Of a DNA stretch of 64,000 nt, positions 52,197 through 60,960 are shown piece after piece. Where the stretch lies: NCBI GenBank assembly GCA_014297435.1, contig JACOQA010000003.1, forward strand, positions 143,460 through 207,459, given 5' to 3'. Each line of letters begins with the position of its first letter. Within the stretch, counting starts at the first letter, position 1. The notes beneath the pieces are model-generated. The model had not been told where the DNA came from. It was given only the letters and a program-made list of their open reading frames with translations, and made no database searches. Origin of the DNA: Candidatus Nanohaloarchaea archaeon (GTDB lineage Archaea; Nanohalarchaeota; Nanosalinia; Nanosalinales; Nanosalinaceae). The translations under genes were made by a program, and so were the position numbers.

Positions 52197-53383
52197 TCTT
52201 GTGTTTCACCTTTAGCATTAATTTTGGACTTAAGTTTGGATAGAGTAAAGTTTTCAGTTCCGAAAGTGAAGTAGCGATCCCATATAACTAAGGCTGGAGG
52301 GATTACCGTAAATGCTGAGATGTAAGCCATTGTAGTTGTAAGTGTGAGCAGTGTGCCAAGATCTGAGAGGAACGTCACCCTTCCCACATTTAGTGAAAGG
52401 AATCCTATGTTTGCTGCAACTAAACCAACCGTCATAGGTGTTATAACACCTTTTATGGTTTCTTCCATCGATTTTTCGATTTCAAACGATTCTCTTTCCT
52501 CTATGTATCTTGCGATCGGCTGTATACCGAAGTCTATCGCCACACCGATACCCATAGTCAAAGCGCCTGAAGTAGCAGGACTCATGTTCAGACCTAGGTA
52601 GCCGAAGATTCCGAAACCGGTTGCAATACCGAAAATAAGGGTTAGCAGAGAGGTCATTCCGTAGAATATAGACCTGAAGAGAATTATAACAACCGCTATC
52701 ACTCCTAGGACTGCCACTATACCTGTTATTTGCATAGTCTGCTGCGTCTGGTTCTGGAAAGCTTGGTCGATGTAAGGTTGACCGGTATACGTTATTTCTA
52801 GACCTGCCGGCTTATCATGAACCCTTACTGTCTGCCTAATCATGTTAGCTACCTCGGTTTTTTCTCCGTTCGACAGCTCGTACGTGTTGATTTCTATTTT
52901 TCCGGCAGAGTAGTCCTCAGTTATATATTGACCCCATCTCTGCGATCCCAGTTGCTGGAAAAGTTCACGTGAATCGGAGATACCTGAAGGAATATCTTTA
53001 AACAGATCCGACGGGCTCGAAACTGTCTGAATCTCATCTACCATACTTAGATCGTTCGATACTGACTGGAAAAATCTTAATGCTTCTGGATCCCTTAGGT
53101 CCCTTACTTCAGTGGAGTTGGCACTTGAGGGACTTGTTTCAGCGAGCACAGTATATCTTGTGCCAGAGCTACTGGAGAACTCGGCTCCAATTCTGTCATA
53201 AGCTGCCATAACCGGGATTGAATCAGGTAAAATATCTTCCTGGCTCATCTCCTCTGTCTGAACCATGGAGGCGCCGGAGGCTAGCAAGAAAGCAGCTATA
53301 AGTGCTACTGTCAAGACTTTTACCGGGTTATCCTCTAAGAGGTTTGCGTAGCTTTCGAGCGCGGATTCAACTTTTCCATTCAT
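52193..53383 (-). CDS. RND-superfamily exporter, second half (HAE3/MMPL-like)
   Basis: 396 aa, one RND repeat: N-terminal helix, an outer domain of about 170 residues (LPDSIPVMAAYDRIGAEF ... ), then about five membrane helices including GVIAVVIILFRSIFYG, GIGVAIDFGIQPIARY and a C-terminal TPPALVIW-like end. Usual archaeal COG1033 proteins hold two such repeats in one chain; here the halves are separate genes with a 4-base overlap. Confidence 0.8.
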   Translation of the reverse strand: MNGKVESALESYANLLEDNPVKVLTVALIAAFLLASGASMVQTEEMSQEDILPDSIPVMAAYDRIGAEFSSSSGTRYTVLAETSPSSANSTEVRDLRDPEALRFFQSVSNDLSMVDEIQTVSSPSDLFKDIPSGISDSRELFQQLGSQRWGQYITEDYSAGKIEINTYELSNGEKTEVANMIRQTVRVHDKPAGLEITYTGQPYIDQAFQNQTQQTMQITGIVAVLGVIAVVIILFRSIFYGMTSLLTLIFGIATGFGIFGYLGLNMSPATSGALTMGIGVAIDFGIQPIARYIEERESFEIEKSMEETIKGVITPMTVGLVAANIGFLSLNVGRVTFLSDLGTLLTLTTTMAYISAFTVIPPALVIWDRYFTFGTENFTLSKLKSKINAKGETQE

Positions 53384-54483
53384 TCCTTATCACCCTTCCA
53401 TCTCTCGTATTTTACGATTAGAGCCGGCGTTAGTAGAAGTGCTGCAGCCAAAGTCAACGCCTCTCCCAATGCAAGCGTTAAACCTAGATCCTGCATAAAT
53501 GAGATTGATGCGAGCAGCAGCGCCAGAAAGCCAACCAGATCAGTCATTGAGGATCCGAGAATTGCTCTTCCGGTATTAGGAACTGCTGTCATAATTCCTT
53601 CTTCTACGCCGTTTTCCTCTGTTTCCTCTACTATTCTTTCTGCGATAAATGATCCGTATTCGACGCCTAGACCTAGTAGCATGGATCCTATAGCGATGGT
53701 TGCTATGGTCATCGGGATGCCTAGGAGACCCATGGCGCCCATCGCCCAGAGAAGACCGATAAATAATGGGGCGAATGTTGCTGTTCCGTAAACAATACCT
53801 CTTACAGCCATGAGAAGAATCCATATCAGTAGTGAGGCGAGTGCGATTATCGTAACAGTATCAGATATTAGTACATCGGAAAGAGTACTTCTCATTACAG
53901 GAACTCCTGTGGTCTGAATATCTATTCCCGGGTACTTCGGCGATTGTTGTATATTTTCCTGTATAATATTTGTGGCGCTCTTTATGTTCTCTTCTGTCAT
54001 GTCGTTTGAGAGCTGTATGTACATAGTTGTCGCCGTGTAATCTCTGTTAGCGAAACTAGCAGAGGATCTTTCGAGAACCTGTTTAACTTCCTCTCCGGAC
54101 GAAGGGTTTTCGTTGAAAAGCATAGCCATCGAATTGACGGAGCTTATCGCAGGTTCATTCTGAAGCTCTTTCTCTAAGAAATTGAGTGTCCGTATCATTC
54201 TCGGATCCCGGACATCCGTTACATAGTTTTCCTCGAGACTTTCCTTGTTGGTCTCAAAAAGAACTATTATAGAGTCAGGGCTACCAAAATTGGATTCGAC
54301 TTTGTCTTGTGCCTCTATTGCAGGTATGTCATCCGGCAGACTTGACTGGAAGTCTGTCTGTAGCTGTATCTGTGGAAGACCTGCTGCAAGTACTAGTGTA
54401 AGCATGCCGCAGAACGCGATAATCTTGTTCGTATGTTCTAGGTGTGCTTCCGCCAGCATTTCTAGAGGCGACTTCATCAACAT
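53380..54483 (-). CDS. RND-superfamily exporter, first half (HAE3/MMPL-like)
   Basis: 367 aa, homologous to the downstream gene: LEMLAEAHLEHTNKIIAF..LPDDIPAIEAQDKVE, outer domain, then helices with GSMLLGLGVEYGSFIAERIVEE, the equivalent of GIGVAIDFG in the partner. The pair is expected to form a proton-driven exporter of lipids or hydrophobic compounds. The ATG at 54483 is about 27 bases from a TTTATAA box, so the transcript is probably leaderless. Confidence 0.8.
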   Translation of the reverse strand: MLMKSPLEMLAEAHLEHTNKIIAFCGMLTLVLAAGLPQIQLQTDFQSSLPDDIPAIEAQDKVESNFGSPDSIIVLFETNKESLEENYVTDVRDPRMIRTLNFLEKELQNEPAISSVNSMAMLFNENPSSGEEVKQVLERSSASFANRDYTATTMYIQLSNDMTEENIKSATNIIQENIQQSPKYPGIDIQTTGVPVMRSTLSDVLISDTVTIIALASLLIWILLMAVRGIVYGTATFAPLFIGLLWAMGAMGLLGIPMTIATIAIGSMLLGLGVEYGSFIAERIVEETEENGVEEGIMTAVPNTGRAILGSSMTDLVGFLALLLASISFMQDLGLTLALGEALTLAAALLLTPALIVKYERWKGDKE

Positions 54484-54504
54484 TAAGTTATTCTGTAGCC
54501 CAAC

Positions 54505-54512
54505 CTTATAAA
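54505..54512 (-). promoter_or_regulatory. TATA box of the RND operon
   Basis: On the minus strand TTTATAAG, about 25-30 bases before the RND ATG. The palindromic site at 54515-54530 abuts its upstream (BRE) side, an ideal position for blocking TFB/TBP. Confidence 0.55.
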
Positions 54513-54514
54513 TC

Positions 54515-54530
54515 CTGAACGATCGTTCAG
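54515..54530. promoter_or_regulatory. Perfect 16-bp palindrome, predicted TetR operator
   Basis: CTGAACGATCGTTCAG is a perfect inverted repeat in the divergent region between the RND operon and the AI-2E-type permease gene. Its TGAAC/TTCA arms recur just upstream of the tetR start at 57442-57455. Such palindromes of this type are common targets of TetR-family repressors. Confidence 0.6.
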
Positions 54531-54569
54531 CATCCCAAGTTTCTTACACATCCAATATTAGTAAGTCGT

Positions 54570-55568
54570 GTGAACCGGCAAAGAAATTTCCTAATACTAC
54601 TCATTGGGATATCATTTCTGTTAATCGGAATGATGCTTGCACCTTATGCAGCCTATATTCTGATGGGTCTTCTGCTAGCCTATGTCGGAATGCCGCTTCA
54701 CAAGAAACTTACAAAACATATTTCAGGAGGATTTTCAGCAGGCGCCATAATTATACTAACTGTTCTGGCAGCAGTTATACCTGTCGGATTGATGGCAGGA
54801 AAAGTAGTTACAGATGCACAGGATGTTCTTGAAGACTCCCAAAACCTAGGGATTGACTTTGATCCTATAGAAAGAGAACTAGAGAGTTTAACGGGTAGAG
54901 ACTACGAGATAGATGACGGTGTTGAAAGGATTACCCAAAGAGCCACCTCCTGGATAACAGGAAGCCTATCAGGCATAATAGGCTTTGCCTCAGGCTTAGC
55001 TATAGGATTAACTATGATGTTTTTCTCCATGTTCTACGGTCTGAAAGACGGAAAGAGAGTGAAGTCGTGGACCAAGAGTCTCGACATAATGCCTCAGGAC
55101 ATACAGGAAGAGCTATACAGGAAAACAGGTAGAACCACGATGGCAGTGGTGAAGGGTCACGTCATTGTGGCAATAGCACAAGGCATAATAACCGGTATAG
55201 GCCTTTGGTTGGCTGGAGTACCTAACATCGGCTTCTGGACTCTTGCCATGATATTCCTTGGGTTCATACCTCTAGTAGGCACCATGTTGGTCTGGGTGCC
55301 AGCCTCTGCATGGCTGGTACTTACCGCTCAGATACCTCAGGCAGCCTTCCTCGTAGCATGGGGGCTAATAGTTGTGGGCGCCGTGGATAACGTCTTGAGA
55401 CCTTACCTGGTTGACGAAGAAGTCAATGTGCATCCGATATATGTTTTGTTCGGAGTTATTGGTGGAATCAGTGCTTTCGGAATCATAGGTCTTTTCCTAG
55501 GACCTGTAATTTTCGGGGTTTCGAAGAACCTCCTACAAGTCTATGCTGAGAAATACGACGCCCTCTGA
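54570..55568 (+). CDS. AI-2E/PerM family transporter
   Basis: 332 aa, GTG start, about eight membrane helices: two close N-terminal helices, an outer region (about 85-130), then the family core GLTMMFFSMFYGLKDGK and FWTLAMIFLGFIPLVGTMLVWVPA (in part) and a final VHPIYVLFGVIGGISAFGIIGLFLGPVIFGV. Family members export quorum signals or act as ion/proton exchangers. Shares the palindrome-containing upstream region with the divergent RND operon. Confidence 0.85.
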   Translation: MNRQRNFLILLIGISFLLIGMMLAPYAAYILMGLLLAYVGMPLHKKLTKHISGGFSAGAIIILTVLAAVIPVGLMAGKVVTDAQDVLEDSQNLGIDFDPIERELESLTGRDYEIDDGVERITQRATSWITGSLSGIIGFASGLAIGLTMMFFSMFYGLKDGKRVKSWTKSLDIMPQDIQEELYRKTGRTTMAVVKGHVIVAIAQGIITGIGLWLAGVPNIGFWTLAMIFLGFIPLVGTMLVWVPASAWLVLTAQIPQAAFLVAWGLIVVGAVDNVLRPYLVDEEVNVHPIYVLFGVIGGISAFGIIGLFLGPVIFGVSKNLLQVYAEKYDAL

Positions 55569-55611
55569 AGTTTTTAAACTGGGAATTTAAACAGGTAGAC
55601 AGGTTATAGTC

Positions 55612-56289
55612 GTGGAGAGAACGATCGAAGTTAAACAGCTTGAGAAAAGCTTCGGGGAGAAAAAAGCACTTACAGACATATCTTTTAACGTAGATGAAGC
55701 TGAGATAGTAGGTTTTCTCGGTCCAAACGGAGCCGGAAAGTCCACCACAATACAGATACTTACAGGGCAGATAGGAAGAGACTCAGGAGAAGTAAAAGTC
55801 CTGAATCTAGACCCTGAAAAGGAATCAGTTAATCTACGTGAAAAAATCGGCATTTTGCCGGAAAGAGAGGACCCTCCAAGCTTCTTGACAGGAAACGAGT
55901 ACCTAGACTTCGTCTCTGATATAAGAGAAGAGGAGATAGATAAGGACGAGTGGATTGAAAGACTTAGGATGGAAGGGAAGATGGATCGTCTTACACAAGA
56001 TCTGTCAAAGGGCGAAAGGCAGAAACTCCTGATTGCACAAGCCTTTTTCCACAATCCAGAGATCGTGTTTATCGATGAGCCTATGATCAATCTTGACCCG
56101 GTTATACAGGAAGAGGTCAAGACCATTTTTAAAGAGTTTGATGGAACAGTCTTTCTCTGCACCCACAACGTCGATCTAGCCGGAGAGGTATGCGACACAG
56201 TATACTTCATTGAGGACGGAGAGGTTACCGAGAAGCATGAAAACACGGATGAGTTGAAACAGAAGTTTCTTGATGCCTATGATTACTAA
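55612..56289 (+). CDS. ABC exporter ATP-binding protein
   Basis: 225 aa, GTG start. Walker A GPNGAGKST at 37-45, a signature LSKGERQKLLIAQAF, Walker B IVFIDEPMINLDP and the H-switch TH(N) in FLCTHNVDLAGE. One base in the signature differs from the usual LSGGQ. Overlaps the permease gene. Confidence 0.9.
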   Translation: MERTIEVKQLEKSFGEKKALTDISFNVDEAEIVGFLGPNGAGKSTTIQILTGQIGRDSGEVKVLNLDPEKESVNLREKIGILPEREDPPSFLTGNEYLDFVSDIREEEIDKDEWIERLRMEGKMDRLTQDLSKGERQKLLIAQAFFHNPEIVFIDEPMINLDPVIQEEVKTIFKEFDGTVFLCTHNVDLAGEVCDTVYFIEDGEVTEKHENTDELKQKFLDAYDY

Positions 56290-57436
56290 GAAGATGTTGA
56301 AGGAGGAGTGGCGTATGCATTCCAAGCTCTTCTCGGGAAGATCCTTCGCTGCTTTCCCGCTGATAATACTGGCTATATCGTTTTCAGCTTCTTACATACT
56401 AACTAACTTTTCTAGCCTAGGGATAGGAAGCCTAAACTGGTCTATCGGAGTTTTAGGAGTCTTTCTCGGGCTCTCTGTAGTTTCAATAGGTTTCTCATCA
56501 CGTGACGCCTTGAAAAATGTTCTCGGACCCGTGAACTTTCTTGTCTACTCTTCCAGAACTCTTCCGGTGAGCGAAAAACGTTTGCTAGCATCATTTCTGT
56601 TAAAAGATATTATTTACTACTTTTCGCTGTTCCTCGCACCGCTCTCAATAGGACTACTGCTGGGTTCAGGAATTCCCTCTCTCTATGGAGTGTTGCTAAT
56701 GCTTTTAGGTTTCCCTCTAGGTCTGTTCTTGGCAGTCTTGTTTACACGTTTCTCGCTAAAGCTGCCTATACCCGGAACCTCCTACAAGTCAAGAATTAAT
56801 CCGCTGGCGGAGAAGTCGGTTCTAGATGTTTCAAGGTCTTCAGGCGGATTATTGAAAATTGTGTTTTCGCTTGGTGTTTTAACCGGTTTTTACTGGTTTG
56901 TTGTATACTACTTTCCTCTTGCCGGACTCTTCCTGTCAAATCCGGTTTTATCTTTCAGCGTACTAATTGGAACAGTATCTCTTACGGTTTACAACTGGAT
57001 CAACCGTTTCGATTCGACAGAAGACTACATTTACCTGCCTTTGAACTCTCAAGACTTACTGAAAGCCAAGCAGGATACTTTCTTACTTGTCTCAATTCCT
57101 TTGACGACGATTTTCCTTCTTCTGCCTCTTCTTTATCACCCGACTAGTATTGAAATTGTTTTGCTTTCCTTAGCCTCCAGTTTCTGTCTGCAGGTATATA
57201 CTGTTGGAATGGCGTCTTACCTGACCGGCTTGAAGCCTAATTCGAGACTGTTCGACTCCAAGACCTTTGCCAAGTATATTTTGATGAATACGGGGGTCGC
57301 CCTTCCATTACTAGGTCTTTCAGTAGTTTACAGTCAGAGACTTACGTCACTGTTCCTTGTGGGACTTGGAGTTTCGGGTTTACTAGGCGTTTCTCTAGGT
57401 CGTCTGGCGGAGAGAAACCAGGAACGAACTAATTAA
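56273..57436 (+). CDS. ABC exporter permease
   Basis: About 387 aa; candidate ATGs at 56273, 56279 and 56294 (the last, just after the ATPase stop, would begin MLKEEWRMHSKLF). About ten hydrophobic segments in two blocks separated by a charged stretch (TSYKSRINPLAEKSV). No recognised family beyond the ABC-2-type arrangement. Forms an exporter with the preceding ATPase. Confidence 0.75.
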   Translation: MPMITKKMLKEEWRMHSKLFSGRSFAAFPLIILAISFSASYILTNFSSLGIGSLNWSIGVLGVFLGLSVVSIGFSSRDALKNVLGPVNFLVYSSRTLPVSEKRLLASFLLKDIIYYFSLFLAPLSIGLLLGSGIPSLYGVLLMLLGFPLGLFLAVLFTRFSLKLPIPGTSYKSRINPLAEKSVLDVSRSSGGLLKIVFSLGVLTGFYWFVVYYFPLAGLFLSNPVLSFSVLIGTVSLTVYNWINRFDSTEDYIYLPLNSQDLLKAKQDTFLLVSIPLTTIFLLLPLLYHPTSIEIVLLSLASSFCLQVYTVGMASYLTGLKPNSRLFDSKTFAKYILMNTGVALPLLGLSVVYSQRLTSLFLVGLGVSGLLGVSLGRLAERNQERTN

Positions 57437-57441
57437 AAATT

Positions 57442-57455
57442 TGAACACGCATTCA
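57442..57455. promoter_or_regulatory. Imperfect inverted repeat before tetR, predicted autoregulatory operator
   Basis: TGAACACGCATTCA has the same TGAAC and TTCA arms and length as the core of the 54515-54530 palindrome (10 of 14 positions identical). It ends 9 bases before the tetR ATG, so bound repressor would block the tetR transcript start. Confidence 0.5.
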
Positions 57456-57463
57456 GTTACTTT

Positions 57464-58009
57464 ATGGGGCGGGAAGATTCGAAGCGACAGATAATGGACG
57501 CTACTTATAGAGCCCTGTGTAAACATGGTTACAGCGATCTTTCTATACAGCGGATTGCCGACGAGTTCGAGAAAGGAAAGTCTCTCATATACTACCATTA
57601 TAATGACAAGCAAGACCTGATGAACTCTTTCCTCGACCACATGATGGAGAGAATGGAGGAAGAAGACATGTTAAAAACCAGCAGATCAGCTGAAGAACAG
57701 TTTGACAGCTTATTAGACAAAACATTGGCGATAGAAGACGAGGAGATGTGGGAGTTCCGAAAAGCTCTAATGGAGATAGAGGCTCAAACACCTCACAACA
57801 AGGAATTAGCCGAGCGATTCAGGAAGATAGACAGAGTAGTAAAAGACAAGTTTGAGGAAGTACTAGCGGAAATGGATATTGAACGTCCGGAGGCAAAAGC
57901 GGAACTACTGATTTCAACTATCGATGGAATCATCAGCCGTAAAATGGGTCATGGAACTCCTAAAGACCTGGAAAAGATAAAGGAAGATATCAAGCAGACC
58001 TTCACCTGA
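57464..58009 (+). CDS. TetR-family transcriptional regulator
   Basis: 181 aa. N-terminal HTH: RQIMDATYRALCKHGYSDLSIQRIADEF then the recognition helix GKSLIYYHYNDKQDLM (in parts, residues 8-52), then a helical ligand-binding domain. Flanked by export genes and with an operator-like repeat at its own start and at the RND promoter, it is the likely repressor of the efflux genes at 50.9-57.4 kb. Confidence 0.9.
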   Translation: MGREDSKRQIMDATYRALCKHGYSDLSIQRIADEFEKGKSLIYYHYNDKQDLMNSFLDHMMERMEEEDMLKTSRSAEEQFDSLLDKTLAIEDEEMWEFRKALMEIEAQTPHNKELAERFRKIDRVVKDKFEEVLAEMDIERPEAKAELLISTIDGIISRKMGHGTPKDLEKIKEDIKQTFT

Positions 58010-58050
58010 GTACCTCTCTAACTTAAACAAAGAAAGCTCAACTTTTACTC

Positions 58051-58302
58051 ATGAGGAAACTCTTTTTCGCCGCAGCAAGTTTATTTTCAGTTTCCAACGC
58101 TTTTGCACATTCAGGATCTCACGGAGCCCAGAAAGCTGTAGAACAAACAGAGTGCTTAGGAGATTCTATCTGCCGCTCCGCAGTTGATGTGATGGGTTAC
58201 GATCTCTTCGGAACAGGTTGGTGGGGAATGATTATAGGGTTAATAGGTTGGAGCATTGTTCTTCTAACGCTTCTATATGCCTGGAAATTGTTTCAAGACT
58301 AG
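58051..58302 (+). CDS. Small secreted/membrane protein, 83 aa
   Basis: Signal peptide (FFAAASLFSVSNAFAHS), a short linker with two cysteines (ECLGDSICRS), then one membrane helix (WWGMIIGLIGWSIVLLTLLYAW). Not recognised. Between tetR and the MFS gene on the same strand. Confidence 0.6.
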   Translation: MRKLFFAAASLFSVSNAFAHSGSHGAQKAVEQTECLGDSICRSAVDVMGYDLFGTGWWGMIIGLIGWSIVLLTLLYAWKLFQD

Positions 58303-58337
58303 AGAATTAAAAACGGGGAGGAGAATATTTTAGCTAG

Positions 58338-59495
58338 ATGCATTTGTCTGACTGGGTTCAAAGGATCGATCTGGGGAAAGAAATCCAGGAAGTTTATCTA
58401 CACTCGTTCCTCTTCAAGCTAGGTATCAAACTTGTATCGATCTTTCTCCCTCTTTACATACTTGAGCTTGGATACAGTATAGAGATGGTTGTACTTTTCT
58501 TCATGACCTACTATGGAGGCTACCTATTTTTTAGCCTGATAAACGCCAAGATAGTTTCAAAAGTAGGTTACAAACATGCTTCTTTGCTTGCAAGCCCGTT
58601 CATACTCCTCTTCTACCTTGGACTTAGAAATCTATCAGGTAGCGGTCCATCACTCTACATAATGGCTCTTCTTGGAGGTTTTGCGTTCAATCTTTACTGG
58701 ACAGGCATGAACCCGGAGGTTGCAAGCAGCAGCCATAGTGAGGACCGTGAAAAAGAAACAGGCTTTTTCTTCTCAATGCCCTCTCTTGCCTCAATATTCT
58801 CACCTGTAGTTGGAGGTTTGATACTTGCCGTATTCGGATTCCCTACCTTGTTTCTTTTCACAGCGTCCATCGTTGGGTCGTCTTTTCTCCCGTTCTTATT
58901 CTCGGACGAACACAGAGACGGTATGGATTACAGCATACTAGAATTTATCTCTGAAGCAGAGCTAAGAGACTTCGCCACGTTTGCAGTAAAAGGAGCTAAC
59001 TCTATTGCCAAAAAGGTTCTTTGGCCTCTCTATCTGGCTGTAGTGCTTCAGGGATCGGTTAATATCGGCGGAGCCGGATCCTTTCTATCGCTGGGAAGTG
59101 CCTTCACCTCGGTCATGATAGGAAAACTGCTGACCGAAAGCAACAGAACCCTAGTTATTACAGGGGGAACTGCTGTGGCATCCCTATCATACCTCCTAAT
59201 GTCACTAGTAACAGAGCCGACTGCAGCATTCATGATTTCAGCCCTAAATGGCTTGAGCTACACTGCCATCTCTATCCCCATCTACAGCAAGGCGATGGAC
59301 CACTCTGAACAGAGCGACGTTATAGAGTACTTTGCGCTTAGAGAGATAGCATTATCTATAGGAAGAGTTTCTGCCTTGCTTATACTCCTTGGCGTTATTA
59401 GCTTTCTGCCTCAAGCAGCAGCGTTCAGATACGGGTTCGTATTCTTCGCCGCAGTTGTAATAATTATCGGATTTATGGGAAGCAGGATGGACTAG
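58338..59495 (+). CDS. MFS transporter
   Basis: 385 aa with about 12 hydrophobic segments in two six-helix blocks separated by the charged loop EEHRDGMDYSILEFISEAELRD-like stretch near residue 200. N-terminal part VSIFLPLYILELGYSIEMVV and a motif-A-like loop (NAKIVSKVGYKH). Substrate unknown; the last of the export genes. Confidence 0.8.
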   Translation: MHLSDWVQRIDLGKEIQEVYLHSFLFKLGIKLVSIFLPLYILELGYSIEMVVLFFMTYYGGYLFFSLINAKIVSKVGYKHASLLASPFILLFYLGLRNLSGSGPSLYIMALLGGFAFNLYWTGMNPEVASSSHSEDREKETGFFFSMPSLASIFSPVVGGLILAVFGFPTLFLFTASIVGSSFLPFLFSDEHRDGMDYSILEFISEAELRDFATFAVKGANSIAKKVLWPLYLAVVLQGSVNIGGAGSFLSLGSAFTSVMIGKLLTESNRTLVITGGTAVASLSYLLMSLVTEPTAAFMISALNGLSYTAISIPIYSKAMDHSEQSDVIEYFALREIALSIGRVSALLILLGVISFLPQAAAFRYGFVFFAAVVIIIGFMGSRMD

Positions 59496-59524
59496 GAGTG
59501 TTAAAGCTTCATCCCGACTGGTTT

Positions 59525-59596
59525 TCTAGATGATGAGGTACTGACATCGTCTGACCTCGACAAGAGGGATGATGACGGTAACACCCACTGATCTCA
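59525..59596 (+). ncRNA. Box C/D guide sRNA candidate
   Basis: Box C ATGATGA at 59530-59536, a 14-base guide, box D' CTGA at 59551-59554, a CCTC/GAGG mini-hairpin spacer, box C' ATGATGA at 59569-59575, a 12-base guide and box D CTGA at 59588-59591. Two perfect C boxes and two D boxes with correct spacing make chance unlikely. It should direct 2'-O-methylation through L7Ae, Nop5 and fibrillarin. I could not find the target in the visible 16S part or tRNAs; the terminal stem is weak. Confidence 0.6.
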
Positions 59597-59670
59597 ACGC
59601 TAATTAAAAACTTCCCATCCAATTCTTCGATAGAAGCCAGCAAAGTTTTTCTCAAACGATTATTTCGTTT

Positions 59671-59745
59671 GGTGGAGGTAGGTTAGCTGGTCTATACTCC
59701 GACCTTGTGGCGGTCGGGACGCGGGTTCGAATCCCGCCCTCCGCC
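59671..59745 (+). tRNA. tRNA-His (anticodon GUG)
   Basis: Begins with the extra G-1 pairing with C73: GGTGGAGG (59671-59678) with CCTCCGCC (59738-59745). Anticodon stem CGACC/GGTCG with loop TTGTGGC (GTG); T loop TTCGAAT. No intron. Its 3' end is repeated 870 bases downstream. Confidence 0.93.
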
Positions 59746-59747
59746 CT
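59735..59747. repeat. attL-like 13-bp repeat in the tRNA-His 3' end
   Basis: CGCCCTCCGCCCT overlaps the T-arm/acceptor of tRNA-His. An identical copy is at 60606-60618; the interval carries one unrecognised gene. This is the layout of a small integrated element using the tRNA 3' end as its site. Confidence 0.45.
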
Positions 59748-59933
59748 ATTACAGACTGATTTCCTCGGAAACTTCTTAGAAAAGATTCAAGAAATTCAAA
59801 CATATGTCTGACTGCTCTCAAAGACCATTTATTATCTAAGAGACTGAGACTGTCGTCAAGAATTGATGAGAAAACGATGATAGAATATACACAAAATATT
59901 CTAGTATCGGAAATCGTTTCAAGGATTCCTGAT

Positions 59934-60482
59934 CTATAGAAGTCCCTCCTCTGTTGCTTTTTCATAAACGCCCTCGGCATACTGGTCAACATCATCCTGT
60001 AGGCTCTCTAGCGCTCTTGGATCCAGCCTATCGTAATCGCTCTCTTCTCTATCCATCGCGAGAATTGGAGCATGTTCCGAACCCCAAAACTCCTCCATAT
60101 CATTTTCAGCGGCAAGAAACATTCCCTCATTTAGTAAATCATCTTCTAAGTTGCTTAAATATTTCTTAGTACGGTCTGCTAGAGATAGGGCTTCAACAGC
60201 CCCTCTTGTGCTCCTAAGAGCTGTTTCTTGCCGGTATTGCTGAGGAAGATCTTCCCCCATCAGCGCATAAGTTACTCCCGTTTCCCAAGTTTCTTGAGGA
60301 TTTAAACCTTCCTCATCAGAAATTCTTACCCTTGCTTTACGGTTTACCTCATCAGATACCTCATCTTGCCTTCTAATTTTTAAAGCCGCTATAACGTTTT
60401 CTGGAGCTATCCCTTCAGGAGTTATTTCCATCTCTTTTTCGTATTTAGGCGACCTTCTAAATTCGGTCCAGTCATTTGTCAT
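59934..60482 (-). CDS. Hypothetical acidic protein in the tRNA-His-flanked interval, 182 aa
   Basis: Not recognised. Starts MTNDWTEFRRSPKYEKEM; helical and acidic, with an alternating region RRQDEVSDEVNRKARVRIS and a C-terminal helix. No DNA-binding or integrase motif. It is the only gene between the two copies of the 13-bp repeat. Confidence 0.5.
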   Translation of the reverse strand: MTNDWTEFRRSPKYEKEMEITPEGIAPENVIAALKIRRQDEVSDEVNRKARVRISDEEGLNPQETWETGVTYALMGEDLPQQYRQETALRSTRGAVEALSLADRTKKYLSNLEDDLLNEGMFLAAENDMEEFWGSEHAPILAMDREESDYDRLDPRALESLQDDVDQYAEGVYEKATEEGLL

Positions 60483-60605
60483 AGCGTTACTACTCTATAG
60501 TAATCTTCTTATACCTTTAATTTACTATCAGTCTATTTGGAAAATCCAAAAAGGGAAAAAACAAGTTACAACATCAAAGTAGACCGAACAGTTTCTTTGG
60601 AGGTG

Positions 60606-60618
60606 CGCCCTCCGCCCT
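60606..60618. repeat. Second copy of the tRNA-His 3'-end repeat (attR-like)
   Basis: Identical CGCCCTCCGCCCT; the bases after it (CGCAA) also resemble the 3' end of tRNA-Leu(GAG), so a tRNA-derived fragment is present here without the rest of a tRNA. Confidence 0.45.
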
Positions 60619-60681
60619 CGCAATTTTGGTTTTTCAGAATAATTAGTTCTCTTTAATATCTTAATATCTGTTTGTTGTCAG

Positions 60682-60903
60682 TTACTGGCTGACAAAGTAG
60701 GCTCCAATAATGGCGCTGACCGTTGCGAGGACCACAGATAGAACAATAGCTAAAGCTCCACGTCTCTCATCCCCGTCCATGTACCCTTTCAAACCAGAAA
60801 TCAAACCTATAATACCGAAAACTATGGGAATCACTACTAGCGAAAGCCCTGCAAATATAAGACCTAGATTGGTGTATTTACGACCTTCTGGGCGCTCATC
60901 CAT
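60682..60903 (-). CDS. Small two-helix membrane protein, 73 aa
   Basis: Two membrane helices (GLIFAGLSLVVIPIVFGIIGLI and LAIVLSVVLATVSAIIGAYF) with a charged loop GYMDGDERRG, resembling DUF4190-type proteins. Function unknown. Confidence 0.5.
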   Translation of the reverse strand: MDERPEGRKYTNLGLIFAGLSLVVIPIVFGIIGLISGLKGYMDGDERRGALAIVLSVVLATVSAIIGAYFVSQ

Positions 60904-60960
60904 AATTTTTAACCGTAATTCCTCGTTTTTATATTATTAAGAGAGCCCGAACATCAAAAT

